This document shows, in pieces, positions 44,645 through 54,582 of a stretch of DNA of 64,000 bases. This DNA is from JAJXWB01 sp046349215 (GTDB lineage: Bacteria > Pseudomonadota > Alphaproteobacteria > Rhizobiales > Beijerinckiaceae). Where the stretch lies: assembly GCA_046349215.1 (NCBI GenBank), contig JAXMCV010000003.1:62001-126000 (forward strand), in the 5' to 3' direction. The notes under the pieces were generated by a model. It saw only the letters and a list, made by a program, of their open reading frames with translations. It did not search any database and was not told the DNA's origin. Position 1 is the first letter of the stretch, and each line of letters begins with the position of its first letter. The translations under genes and the position numbers were made by a program.

Positions 44645-45598
44645 CTAGGCCGCCTCCTCCAGCTTCTTCGACACGAGTTCGCGGAGCGTGCGCAGATCCT
44701 TGGCGAACAGCCTGATGCCGTCCGAAAGCTTCTCCGTAGCCATCCGGTCCTCGTTCAGCAGCCAGCGGAAGGTCTTTTCGTCGAGGTTCATGCGCGCCGG
44801 CCCGGCGCCGGGCTTTTCCGGCGACAGCTTGCGTTCGAGCTTGGCCTGGTCCTTCGACAATTCCTCGAGCAGGTTCGGGGCGATGGTCAGGCGGTCGCAA
44901 CCGGCGAGAGCCTCGATCTCCCCGGCGTTGCGGAACGACGCGCCCATAACGACGGTCTTGATCCCGTGCGTCTTGTAATAGGCGTAGATCGAACGCACCG
45001 AGACGACGCCGGGATCGGTCTCGCTCGTATATTCCCTGCCTTCGGCCGCCTTGAACCAGTCGAGGATGCGGCCGACGAAGGGCGAGATCAGGAAGGCGCC
45101 CGCGTCCGCCGCCGCCGCCGCCTGAGCGAGCGAGAAGAGCAAGGTCATGTTGCAGTCGATGCCTTCCTTCTGAAGCACCCGCGCCGCCTCGATTCCCTCC
45201 CAGGTCGTCGCCAGCTTGATGAGGATGCGCTCGCGCCCGACGCCGCGCTCCTCGTAAGCGGCGATCAGATGCCGCGCCTTTTCGATCATCGCCTGCGCGT
45301 CGAAGGAGAGGTCGGCGTCGACCTCCGTCGAAACGCGGCCGGGCACGATCTTCGTCAGTTCCGCGCCGAAATTGATCGCCAGCCGGTCGGTGATCTGGCT
45401 CGACACGCCGCGATGGCTGCGGCCCCAGACGATCGCCTCATCGACCAGATGCTTGTACTGCGGCATGCCCGCCGCCTTGAGGATCAGCGACGGATTGGTC
45501 GTGCAATCCGTGGGATGGAACGCCTTGATCGCCTCTATGTCGCCGGTGTCGGCGACGATCGTGGTCATGGATTTCAGCTGGTCGAGTTTCGAGGGCAT
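44645..45598 (-). CDS. tal: Transaldolase
   Basis: 317 residues from ATG 45598 (MPSKLDQLKSMTTIVADTGDIEAIKAFHPTDCTTNPSLILKAA). Class I transaldolase of the TalB type, moving a three-carbon unit between sugar phosphates in the pentose phosphate pathway. The Schiff-base Lys lies in RILIKLATTWEGIEAARVLQKEGIDCNMTLLFSLAQAAAAADAG, and ISPFVGRILDWFK is also conserved. The length fits TalB rather than the short MipB or the fusion with glucose-6-phosphate isomerase. Pgi, another enzyme of the same sugar-phosphate network, is encoded separately at the right end of the window. Confidence 0.95.
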   Translation of the reverse strand: MPSKLDQLKSMTTIVADTGDIEAIKAFHPTDCTTNPSLILKAAGMPQYKHLVDEAIVWGRSHRGVSSQITDRLAINFGAELTKIVPGRVSTEVDADLSFDAQAMIEKARHLIAAYEERGVGRERILIKLATTWEGIEAARVLQKEGIDCNMTLLFSLAQAAAAADAGAFLISPFVGRILDWFKAAEGREYTSETDPGVVSVRSIYAYYKTHGIKTVVMGASFRNAGEIEALAGCDRLTIAPNLLEELSKDQAKLERKLSPEKPGAGPARMNLDEKTFRWLLNEDRMATEKLSDGIRLFAKDLRTLRELVSKKLEEAA

Positions 45599-45723
45599 CG
45601 GATTTCCTGTTCCTCTCCGGCCTTGTCCGGGGCGCATGCGAGGGCGCGCCGGATCATAGGCGAAAGTCGCTCAACTCGGGAAATAGAACGACCGCGCAGG
45701 AAAGTCAGGCCGGGGATCGCCTT

Positions 45724-46872
45724 TCAGCGGGCAAACTCTTCCGCCGCGGCGGTTGGGGCCGGCGCGAGCGCCCGCCGCGCGCACGCGCGCATCTCGCCCA
45801 TATACGCTTCGCTCAGGCGCCAGAACAGGCCGGCTGCGAGTCGCGACAAGGACCGCGATCGTCGCCCCCATGAGCGCCAGCACCGAAGGCGCGGGGCCGA
45901 GAAGGCGACGCGCGACCGCGAACAGGAAGATCACGACCGGCGTATGCGCCGCGTAGAGCGAATAGGACAGGGTCGAAAGGGTATGATTGCCGCGCCAGTG
46001 CAGAAAGCGGCCGGGCGGCGCATCGTCGAAGCGGCGCGACAACAGCAGGCCGATGAAAACTATCACCGCGACGCTGTCGAGCGCGACGACAGGGCCCATT
46101 TGTCCAGGCCATCGCCGCGCAGCAGTAGGAGGGCCAGAAGGCCTAAGGCGGCGACGAGGACGAGCGCGAGCGCCGGCGCCATCCTCGCTTTCGGCAGGCG
46201 GGCGGCGGCGACCCCGCCGAGCCACATGACGAACCAGAAGACGTGTTGCGGCTTGTAGAGGCTCGGCAGGACCACCAGCGCAAGCGCAAGCAGCAGAGCG
46301 GCGTGGCACGTCCGCGACGCATAACCGCGGCTCGTCCAGACCGCGACGAGACCGAAGGTCACGCAGAACCAGGATTCGTGCGACAGCGACCACAGCGGCA
46401 TGTTCGAACCGAACGTGGGCGTGAAGATGTGCTGGAGGCTGGCCAGGTTGACGATGAAATTGGCGGCGCTGTCCGCATGGGCGAAATAGGCGTCGGCGAA
46501 CCGCCCTTCCTCGCCGAACATGCCGTGGCGAAGCGTATCCAGCGCGGTCGTCAGGACCTGCGCCGGAACGAGAACGACTTAGATCCGGACCGTGCGGTCG
46601 ACGAGATAGCCGCCGAGCAGACGTTCGCCGCGCTCGGCGCGCGCCAGTGCGCTGCCGCCGACCAGAAAACCCGACAGCACGAAGAAGATCACGACCGAGT
46701 GGTGGGCGGTCGCCTGCAGGAATTCGACCGTGGGCGCCAGCCAGACGCCGCCGTGGCCGTCAGGCCCGTCGGGAAAGGCGAAGAAAGCCGCGATGCCGAC
46801 GTGGCTCGCCATGACGAACAGCGCGGCAAGGCCGCGCGCGCTGTCGATGAAGCCGGACATCTGCTCGTTCAA
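45724..46872 (-). pseudogene. Acyltransferase 3 family protein, inactivated by a stop codon and two frameshifts
   Basis: From a TTG at 46872 (or ATG 46860, MSGFIDSARGLAALFVMASHVG) the frame runs through FFVLSGFLVGGSAL and YLVDRTVRI to TAA at 46579-46581. It continues in the same frame (VLVPAQVLTTALDTLRHGMFGEEGRFADAYF... FGSNMPLWSLSHESWFCVTFG), then shifts near 46100 at GLDKW/GPVVALDSVAVIVFIGLLLSRR, and again near 45835, where GLFWRLSEAYMGEMRAC continues to a TGA at 45724. Together these make a complete family protein of about 380 residues, so the gene has decayed, or the assembly has errors. The lesions are independent. Confidence 0.8.
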
Positions 46873-46930
46873 GGCCGAACTCCAGAGCCCGATTTTCGGC
46901 GACCGGAGTTAAGTAACGGCTGTGCTTATG

Positions 46931-47815
46931 TCAGCTTCTGACGAACTGGCGCGCCAGCTTCGACGTGGTCGCCACGATATGATCGTGCACCAGACGCACG
47001 CGGGCGAAATCCTTCACGTCGTCGTGGCTGACGAGCCAGTAGGCGCGGGTGACGCGACGGTCGGGCAGGATATGGACGAGGTCCGGGAAGCTGCGGGCGG
47101 TGTAGTCGTGAAGGGCGCCGATCCCGGCCCCCGCCCGCACCGCCTCGATCTGCCCGATCATCCCGGCGCATTCGAACTTCGCATTGCCGGCAAGACCGAA
47201 GTCCCCGAGGTAGTCGAGGGCCGGCGAGAAGATCAGGTCCGGAACGTATGTGACGACCCTGTGCCCCTCCGTCTTTTTCTTCACACCGGGATGACGGTCG
47301 ACGTAGTCCCGGGAGGCGTAGAGGCTCAGCGTGTAGTCGGTCAGCTTGCGGACGGTCAGGCGACCCTCGGCCGGCCTGTCGATAGTCACCGCAATGTCGG
47401 CTTCGCGCTTGGCGAGCGAAAAGGCGCGGGGGAGAGGCACGAGTTGCACGTTGAGGCCGGGATGCTCGTCCATCAGCGCGCCGAAATGCCGGGCGAGCAC
47501 GAAGGTGCCGAAGCCGTCGGGCGCGCCGACCCGGACATTGCCGCCGACCGCGACATCCGCGCCGGTGAGCGCCGCTTGCGCGCGCAGCATCTCCGTTTCG
47601 ATCCGCTCGGCGGTGGCGAGAAAGGTCTCGCCCGTCGCCGTCAGGGCGCAGCCGTTGGTCCGCCGCTCGATCAGCTTGATGCCCAGGCTCGCCTCGAGGT
47701 TTGCGATTCTGCGGCTGACCGTCGCATGATCCAGTCCGAGCTTGCGGGCGGCCCCGAGCATCTGTCCACTGCGGGCCACGGCGAGGAAGACCCGGGCATT
47801 GTCCCAGTCGATCAT
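46931..47815 (-). CDS. LysR family transcriptional regulator
   Basis: 294 residues from ATG 47815. The N-terminal winged helix is IDWDNARVFLAVARSGQMLGAARKLGLDHATVSRRIANLEASLGIKLIERRTNGCALTATGETFL. The effector domain follows (VRVGAPDGFGTFVLARHFGALMDEHPGLNVQLVPLPRAFSLAKREADIAVTIDRP). It is divergent from the methylmalonate-semialdehyde dehydrogenase gene with 90 bases between starts, and such LysR genes usually control the divergent neighbour. A dyad in the intergenic region is a likely site. The effector is probably an intermediate of valine or beta-alanine breakdown (inference). Confidence 0.92.
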   Translation of the reverse strand: MIDWDNARVFLAVARSGQMLGAARKLGLDHATVSRRIANLEASLGIKLIERRTNGCALTATGETFLATAERIETEMLRAQAALTGADVAVGGNVRVGAPDGFGTFVLARHFGALMDEHPGLNVQLVPLPRAFSLAKREADIAVTIDRPAEGRLTVRKLTDYTLSLYASRDYVDRHPGVKKKTEGHRVVTYVPDLIFSPALDYLGDFGLAGNAKFECAGMIGQIEAVRAGAGIGALHDYTARSFPDLVHILPDRRVTRAYWLVSHDDVKDFARVRLVHDHIVATTSKLARQFVRS

Positions 47816-47837
47816 GATATTCTGCACATCGGTTGCG

Positions 47838-47857
47838 CGATATCGCCAATTGATATG
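47838..47857. promoter_or_regulatory. Likely LysR-type binding dyad in the divergent intergenic region
   Basis: ATATC-N7-GATAT at 47841-47857 is a perfect dyad, overlapped by the palindrome GCGATATCGC at 47838-47847. It lies about midway between the LysR gene start and the mmsA start, where a LysR regulator would act on both. Confidence 0.45.
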
Positions 47858-47905
47858 CGAAAAATCATGAGCGAGAAAGCCCGCAGAATCTCGAGGGAGA
47901 AAACC

Positions 47906-49405
47906 ATGGCCAAGGAACTGACACATTTCATCGGCGGCAAGCACGTCAAGGGCACGTCCGGCCGCTTCACGGACGCCTATCAGCCGATGACCGGTGAAGT
48001 GATCTCGAAGGTGCCGCTCGCTTCCAAGGCGGAAGTGCGCGCGGCGATCGAGAACGCCAAGGCGGCGCAGCCGGGATGGGCGGCCACCAACCCGCAGCGC
48101 CGCGCCCGCGTGCTGATGAAATTCCTCGATCTCGTCGCGCGCGACATGGAGCCGCTTGCCGAACTGCTCGCCCGCGAGCACGGCAAGACCATTCCCGACG
48201 CGAAGGGCGACATCCAGCGCGGCGTCGAGGTCATCGAATTCGCCTGCGGCGTGCCGCATCTGATGAAGGGCGAATACACCGATGGCGCGGGCCCCGGCAT
48301 AGACATCTATTCGATGCGCCAGCCGCTCGGCGTCGTCGCCGGCATCACGCCCTTCAACTTCCCTGCCATGATTCCGATGTGGAAGTTCGGCCCGGCCATC
48401 GCCTGCGGCAATGCCTTCATCCTCAAGCCGTCGGAGCGCGATTGCGGCGTTCCGCTGCGCCTCGCCGAACTGATGATGGAAGCGGGACTGCCGGCGGGAA
48501 TCCTCAACGTCGTCAACGGCGACAAGGAAGCAGTCGACGCCATTCTCGACGATCGCGACGTGAAGGCCGTCGGCTTCGTCGGTTCGACCGCGATCGCCGA
48601 ATACGTTTACACGCGAGGGTGCGCGGCCGGTAAGCGCGTGCAGTGCTTCGGCGGCGCGAAGAACCACATGGTGATCATGCCCGACGCCGACATGGACCAG
48701 ACCGTCGATGCGCTGATCGGCGCCGGCTACGGTTCGGCCGGCGAGCGCTGCATGGCGATCTCCGCCGCCCTGCCGGTCGGCAAGGGAACGGCAGACGCGC
48801 TGATGGCGAAACTGATCCCTCGCGTGGAAGCGCTCAAGATCGGTCCTTCGACCGATCTCACGGCCGACTACGGCCCGGTCGTGACGGCGGACGCGCTGAA
48901 GCGGATCAAGGATTACGTCGAGATCGGCATCAAGGAGGGCGCGACGCTCGCCGTCGACGGCCGCGGCTTCAAGATGCAGGGCTACGAAAACGGCTTCTAC
49001 ATGGGCGGTTGCCTGTTCGACAACGTGACCAAGGACATGCGCATCTACAAGGAAGAGATCTTCGGACCCGTCCTGTCGGTACTGCGTCCCAACACCTACG
49101 AGGAAGCGCTCAAGCTCGTGAACGATCACGAATACGGCAACGGCGTCGCGATCTTCACGCGCGACGGCGACGCGGCGCGCGACTTCGCCTCGCGCTGCGA
49201 GATCGGCATGGTCGGCGTCAACGTGCCGATCCCGGTTCCGATCGCCTATTACACGTTCGGCGGCTGGAAGCGCTCGGGCTTCGGCGACCTCAACCAGCAC
49301 GGCCCGGATTCGATCCGCTTCTACACGAAGACCAAGACCGTCACCTCGCGCTGGCCCTCCGGCGTCAAGGACGGCGCGAGCTTCGTCATACCCACCATGA
49401 ACTGA
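47906..49405 (+). CDS. mmsA: Methylmalonate-semialdehyde dehydrogenase (CoA-acylating)
   Basis: 499 residues from ATG 47906, preceded by GAGGGAG seven bases upstream. Converts methylmalonate semialdehyde (or malonate semialdehyde) to propionyl-CoA (acetyl-CoA) with NAD and CoA. The CoA-acylating class signatures are GITPFNFPAMIPMWKFGPAIACGNAFILKPSERDCGVPLRLAELM, FGGAKNHMVIMPDADMDQTVDALIGAGYGSAGERCMAISAALPVG with the catalytic Cys, and PVPIAYYTFGGWKRSGFGDLNQHGPDSIRFYTKTKTVTSRWP. The usual general-base Glu of other aldehyde dehydrogenases is absent, as expected for this class. The LysR gene divergent from it probably regulates it. Confidence 0.96.
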   Translation: MAKELTHFIGGKHVKGTSGRFTDAYQPMTGEVISKVPLASKAEVRAAIENAKAAQPGWAATNPQRRARVLMKFLDLVARDMEPLAELLAREHGKTIPDAKGDIQRGVEVIEFACGVPHLMKGEYTDGAGPGIDIYSMRQPLGVVAGITPFNFPAMIPMWKFGPAIACGNAFILKPSERDCGVPLRLAELMMEAGLPAGILNVVNGDKEAVDAILDDRDVKAVGFVGSTAIAEYVYTRGCAAGKRVQCFGGAKNHMVIMPDADMDQTVDALIGAGYGSAGERCMAISAALPVGKGTADALMAKLIPRVEALKIGPSTDLTADYGPVVTADALKRIKDYVEIGIKEGATLAVDGRGFKMQGYENGFYMGGCLFDNVTKDMRIYKEEIFGPVLSVLRPNTYEEALKLVNDHEYGNGVAIFTRDGDAARDFASRCEIGMVGVNVPIPVPIAYYTFGGWKRSGFGDLNQHGPDSIRFYTKTKTVTSRWPSGVKDGASFVIPTMN

Positions 49406-49423
49406 GTCTGGCTCTCGCCCGGC

Positions 49424-49453
49424 CCGGATGCTATCATATTTGATAGCATCCGG
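49424..49453. promoter_or_regulatory. Perfect inverted-repeat operator of the toxin-antitoxin module
   Basis: CCGGATGCTATCA-TATT-TGATAGCATCCGG has 13 matching bases in each arm and lies 20 bases before the antitoxin start. VapB/FitA-type antitoxins commonly bind such repeats to repress their own operon. No T run follows, so it is not a good terminator for mmsA. Confidence 0.75.
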
Positions 49454-49473
49454 AGGCCGGCAAGGAGGCCGAC

Positions 49474-49704
49474 TTGGCGCAGGTTCTCATTCGCAATATC
49501 GACGACGACAAGCTGGAGGCGCATCGCGCCCGCGCGAAGAGCCGCGGCCAGTCTCTCGAGCAAGCGCTGCGCGACCTGATCGAGGCCGCGGCGCCTTATT
49601 CCCCCGCCGAACGGGTTGCAGTGGCGGAACGTCTGCAGGCCCAAACTCCTCCCGGCCCCCGCAGCGGTCCGGCAGCGCTGATCCGCGAAGATCGCAACAG
49701 ATGA
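49474..49704 (+). CDS. Ribbon-helix-helix antitoxin, FitA/VapB type
   Basis: 76 residues from a TTG start supported by AAGGAGG six bases upstream. The N-terminus (MAQVLIRNIDDDKLEAHRARAKSRGQSLEQALRDLIEAAA) has the beta-strand and two helices of the RHH DNA-binding domain, with the pattern of FitA, and the C-terminal tail is Pro/Arg-rich and would wrap the toxin. It ends by overlapping the toxin start (ATGA), a common translational coupling in toxin-antitoxin pairs. A perfect inverted repeat upstream is the expected operator. Confidence 0.88.
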   Translation: MAQVLIRNIDDDKLEAHRARAKSRGQSLEQALRDLIEAAAPYSPAERVAVAERLQAQTPPGPRSGPAALIREDRNR

Positions 49705-50126
49705 GTTTGGTCGTCGACGCAAGCGTGGCGGTCTGCTGGTTCACGCGCGAGAATGCGTCGCCGGCGGCCAATGGTCTCCTGCGCTCCAACGAGGAATTGA
49801 TCGCCCCATCGCTCCTGTGCGTCGAGGTTGCGAATACGGCCTGGAAGAAGCTGCGCTTGGGAGAAATGACAGAAGAGCAGGCAATTGCCGCGACGGTCGA
49901 GTTGCGCCGGTTTGTCCGCGATCTCGCGCCAGTCGAAAGCCTCGCGCGCGAGGCCTTCGCGTTGGCGAACGAGACCAATCATTCTGTTTATGACTGCGTT
50001 TATCTGGCGCTTGCGCTGCAAAAGGACGTCCCCTTCGTAACCCTCGACGAGGGATTCATCCGCGCCCTGAAACCGAGCCGGCACGGATCCCGCGTGGTCC
50101 ACCTCGAGGACTGGCGTCCCGGTTGA
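49701..50126 (+). CDS. PIN-domain toxin ribonuclease, VapC type
   Basis: 141 residues. PIN fold with the four acidic catalytic residues in place: Asp6 (VVDASVAVCWF), Glu42 (LLCVEVANTAWK), Asp98 (HSVYDCVYLALA) and Asp116 (VTLDEGFIRAL). VapC-type toxins cleave tRNA or rRNA in a magnesium-dependent way and are held inactive by the antitoxin coded just upstream with a four-base overlap. The stop overlaps the TTG that could start the MFS transporter gene. All key residues are intact, so the module looks functional. Confidence 0.92.
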   Translation: MSLVVDASVAVCWFTRENASPAANGLLRSNEELIAPSLLCVEVANTAWKKLRLGEMTEEQAIAATVELRRFVRDLAPVESLAREAFALANETNHSVYDCVYLALALQKDVPFVTLDEGFIRALKPSRHGSRVVHLEDWRPG

Positions 50127-51310
50127 TCGCCCCAGTCCCATCCCCAGTCCGCGTCATTGCGCCGATGGGCCTCGCGCAGCTCATCGGCTACGGCGGCGCC
50201 TATTATCTGCCGGCGATCCTCGCGGCGCCGATCGGTCGCGATCTCGGTCTGCCGGCGACAGCGACATTCGCAGGCCTGTCCGGCGCGCTCGTCATTTCCA
50301 GCTTCATGGGACCGCGCGTCGGCCATTGGGTCGATCGCGGCGGGGCGCGCAACGCGCTCGTCGCCTCGAACATCTGCTTCGCGCTCGGACTTGCGATGCT
50401 CGCCCTCGCGCAAGGACCATGGCTGCTGGCCGGCGGCTGGACCGTCATGGGTCTCGGGATGGGGCTCGGATTTTACGAAACCGCCTTCGCCGCGCTTACG
50501 CTCATCTACGGCGCCGGAGCGCGCAACATGATCTCCGGCGTCACGCTGATCGCGGGCTTCACGTCGACGGTCGGCTGGCCCCTGACCGCCGTCGCCGAAG
50601 CGCATTGGGGGTGGCGCGCCGCCTGTCTCGCCTGGGCCGCGGCGAACATCCTGATCGCCCTGCCGCTGAACCTGCTGCTGCCGGCGCCGCCGGCGCGCGA
50701 AGAGCGGACGCCTGCGCCGGAACCCGAAAGCGAGACGGCCGACGACGAGCGCGCGACGCGCAAGGCGATGATCGCCGTGGCCGTCATGTTCGCGGCGACG
50801 AGCTTCGTCAGTTCCGGCCTGTCCGCCGTCATGCCGAACCTGCTGATGAGCTATGGTCTGACGGCGGGCGCGGCCATATTCGCCTCCGCGCTCGTCGGAC
50901 CCTCGCAGATCGCCGGCCGTCTCGCCGAAATGTTCGTCCTGCGCCGCTTTCACCCCGTCGTTTCGGCGCGACTGGCGACGGTTTTCCTGCCGATCGGCAT
51001 CGTCGTGCTGGCGATCTTCGGGCCGACATTCGCGCTGCCCTTCGTGCTCCTCTACGGGCTCGGCAACGGAATCCTGACGATCTGCCGCGGCACGCTGCCG
51101 CTGGCGATCTTCGGTCCTGCAGGCTACGGCCGGCGCGTGGGCATGCTGGCGGCGCCGTCGCGCATCTGCGGCGCGCTGGCGCCGCTGCTGCTGGGAATGC
51201 TCATCGATGTGAGCGGGCCGGGGAGCCTGCTGGTCGCCGGCGCGCTGAATCTGGCGGGCCTGGCCGCGCTCGGCTTCGTCGCAGCCAGGACGCGGATCGG
51301 ATCGCGCTAG
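50123..51310 (+). CDS. MFS transporter
   Basis: 395 residues from TTG 50123, which overlaps the VapC stop; ATG at 50165 (MGLAQLIGYGGAYYLPAILAAPIG) is an alternative of 381 residues. Twelve hydrophobic segments in two sets of six, separated by a charged loop near residue 200 (PAPPAREERTPAPEPESETADDERATRK). The first loop (GPRVGHWVDRGGARNALVASNICFALG) is the MFS motif A equivalent. The substrate is not predictable. The overlap with the toxin gene suggests shared transcription, but a separate start is possible. Confidence 0.85.
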   Translation: MIAPVPSPVRVIAPMGLAQLIGYGGAYYLPAILAAPIGRDLGLPATATFAGLSGALVISSFMGPRVGHWVDRGGARNALVASNICFALGLAMLALAQGPWLLAGGWTVMGLGMGLGFYETAFAALTLIYGAGARNMISGVTLIAGFTSTVGWPLTAVAEAHWGWRAACLAWAAANILIALPLNLLLPAPPAREERTPAPEPESETADDERATRKAMIAVAVMFAATSFVSSGLSAVMPNLLMSYGLTAGAAIFASALVGPSQIAGRLAEMFVLRRFHPVVSARLATVFLPIGIVVLAIFGPTFALPFVLLYGLGNGILTICRGTLPLAIFGPAGYGRRVGMLAAPSRICGALAPLLLGMLIDVSGPGSLLVAGALNLAGLAALGFVAARTRIGSR

Positions 51311-51564
51311 GCGCGACGGCCTGAAATCGCGTTGTAGAGCCAGATGACCACGACAGCGCCGACCACAGCGACGATGATGCTGTAGAAATTGATGCCCGAG
51401 ACCGGCCCGCCGATACCAAGGCTCGTCACGATAAATCCGCCAACGACCGCGCCGACGATCCCGAGGACGACGTTCATCAGGAAGCCCTGGCCGCTCTTGT
51501 TGACGATCTTGCTGCCGATGAACCCGGCGATCAGGCCGAGTATGACCCAGGAGATGACGCCCAT
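51307..51564 (-). CDS. GlsB/YeaQ/YmgE family small membrane protein
   Basis: 85 residues from ATG 51564, with GGAGG seven bases upstream. Three membrane segments: GVISWVILGLIAGFIGSKIV, GFLMNVVLGIVGAVVGGFIVTSLG and NFYSIIVAVVGAVVVIWLYNAIS. NKSGQGFLMN and the Gly-rich packing are typical of this transglycosylase-associated stress family found in many bacteria. It is probably induced in stationary phase or envelope stress, but no molecular role is known. It is convergent with the MFS gene, overlapping by four bases at the stops. Confidence 0.92.
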   Translation of the reverse strand: MGVISWVILGLIAGFIGSKIVNKSGQGFLMNVVLGIVGAVVGGFIVTSLGIGGPVSGINFYSIIVAVVGAVVVIWLYNAISGRRA

Positions 51565-51807
51565 CGAATTTCCTCCAGCTTGGCCGCCGCGCCAACGCGT
51601 CGGAAGGGGGGAATGTTCCCCGCCTGCGCCCCGAGGGCAAGTGACTTTCGTGACAGTCGGGACCGTCGCTCCCGGGGGTTGCGAAGTTCGGCCCGACGCA
51701 CGAGATTTGAGGGGTCGTCGCCGGCTTCTGTCCGGCTTGCCTCGCATGGAGGCTGGAATTGACGAGCGGGCGAATGATCGCGCCGCAGGCTCCGGAGGGA
51801 GAGTGAA

Positions 51808-52263
51808 ATGAGTGGTTTCGACGAAGCCGTGAAGAATTCCGTCCCCGGCGGCAGCCTCGCCAAGCCAATCATCATCGCGCTCGGGGCGCTGCTTCTGAAG
51901 AAGATGCTGACCCGCGATTCGGCGCCGGTGCCGCAGCCGGCGAACCTGCCGCCGCCCACGCCCACATCGCTGCCTGGCGACGGCGGCCTGATCGGCGGCC
52001 TCGGCGACGTTCTGTCGAAACTTCAGAAGGCTGGCCACGGCCAGACCGTCGATTCATGGATCGGCACGGGCGCGAACCAGCCGATCCAGCCCGGCCAGCT
52101 CGGCGGCGCGCTCGGGCAGACGACGATCAGCGAGCTGGCGCGGCAAGCCGGGATCAACGAACAGGATCTGCTGAACGGCCTCGCCCAGGCGCTGCCCGGC
52201 GTGATCGACAAGCTGACGCCCAAGGGCCGCCTGCCGACGGCCGCCGAACTCGGAATGAAATGA
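51808..52263 (+). CDS. YidB family (DUF937) protein
   Basis: 151 residues. N-terminal amphipathic or membrane-associated helix (LAKPIIIALGALLLKKMLT), a Pro-rich linker (PVPQPANLPPPTPTSLPGDGG), and the conserved domain GLGDVLSKLQKAGHGQTVDSWIGTGANQPIQPGQLGGALGQTTISELARQAGINEQDLLNGLAQALPGVIDKLTPKGRLPT, which is diagnostic for the YidB/DUF937 family. Function is unknown. GGAGGGAG lies six bases before the ATG. It is flanked by the GlsB-like gene (divergent) and a hypothetical gene (convergent). Confidence 0.9.
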   Translation: MSGFDEAVKNSVPGGSLAKPIIIALGALLLKKMLTRDSAPVPQPANLPPPTPTSLPGDGGLIGGLGDVLSKLQKAGHGQTVDSWIGTGANQPIQPGQLGGALGQTTISELARQAGINEQDLLNGLAQALPGVIDKLTPKGRLPTAAELGMK

Positions 52264-52275
52264 ACGGCGCGCCCG

Positions 52276-52641
52276 TCAGGCCGCTTCGGACTGGCGGGCG
52301 ACCACCAGACCGGCCGCCGTCACGATGAGCGCCTTGGTGTAGTCCTTGGCGCGATGCGGCGAGCGGCGGAACCGCGCGACGATGACTTCGGCGATCTCGT
52401 CGATGACCGCTTCGTCGCCTTCCGCCAGCGCATCGACGCCGAAGCCCGCGGCGCGCACCAGGTTCATCAGTTCGCGACGGTTGGCGGCGACGCCATGTGG
52501 CAGGCCGGACAAGGCGCAACGCCACATCAGCCAGTGCTGATCCGCAAGCGCCTGCACCGCGCTTCGCTCGAGCCGCGCCTGCCCCCAGAACATGGTCATG
52601 CGATCCCGCACCAGGGGCTCGGCCCAGGCGAGGATTTCCAT
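52276..52641 (-). CDS. Hypothetical protein
   Basis: About 121 residues from ATG 52641 (MEILAWAEPLVRDRMTMFWGQARLERSAVQALADQHWLMWRCALSG). The frame extends further up to 52788 but that part overlaps the pckA terminator, and no clear ribosome site decides the start. The product is helical, with Trp-rich N-terminal half and a terminal KALIVTAAGLVVARQSEAA. No family was recognised. It is convergent with the YidB-like gene and downstream of pckA on the same strand. Confidence 0.55.
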   Translation of the reverse strand: MEILAWAEPLVRDRMTMFWGQARLERSAVQALADQHWLMWRCALSGLPHGVAANRRELMNLVRAAGFGVDALAEGDEAVIDEIAEVIVARFRRSPHRAKDYTKALIVTAAGLVVARQSEAA

Positions 52642-52760
52642 TGCGAGATGATGGTGTTGGTCGGAGATCACTGTCGATACGTATTGAAATGATGGTTTAT
52701 GAATCGTTAATTGATAGCACGTTCCGGTCGCAGTGACGCAAGGGCGCCGCGCCTGTGGAT

Positions 52761-52795
52761 AAAAAAACGCCGCCGTGGATCGCTCCACGGCGGCG
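52761..52795 (-). terminator. Rho-independent terminator of pckA
   Basis: Read on the minus strand, CGCCGCCGTGGA-GCGA-TCCACGGCGGCG is followed by seven T. The 12-base-pair stem is perfect. It lies 24 bases after the pckA stop. Confidence 0.93.
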
Positions 52796-52818
52796 AAATT
52801 TTTCCCGAATGTGTCGGG

Positions 52819-54432
<1,614 letters not shown>

Positions 54433-54582
54433 GGGTGTCTCCCGCCCGGTCGGAAGCGACATTGAGATTCGCCGCTCGGCCGCATCGTGTCACAAGGATG
54501 AAAATCGCGCGACGTTTAGTCGGCGCGCGGCCAGAGAGCAAGCCATCCCAACGACGCAAATCGCGAGAATATCAACAGGGCG

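Noticed and set aside
46063..46581. Programmed frameshift or readthrough in the acyltransferase
   Set aside because: Three independent lesions and no slippery heptamer or pseudoknot seen, so decay is the simpler reading.
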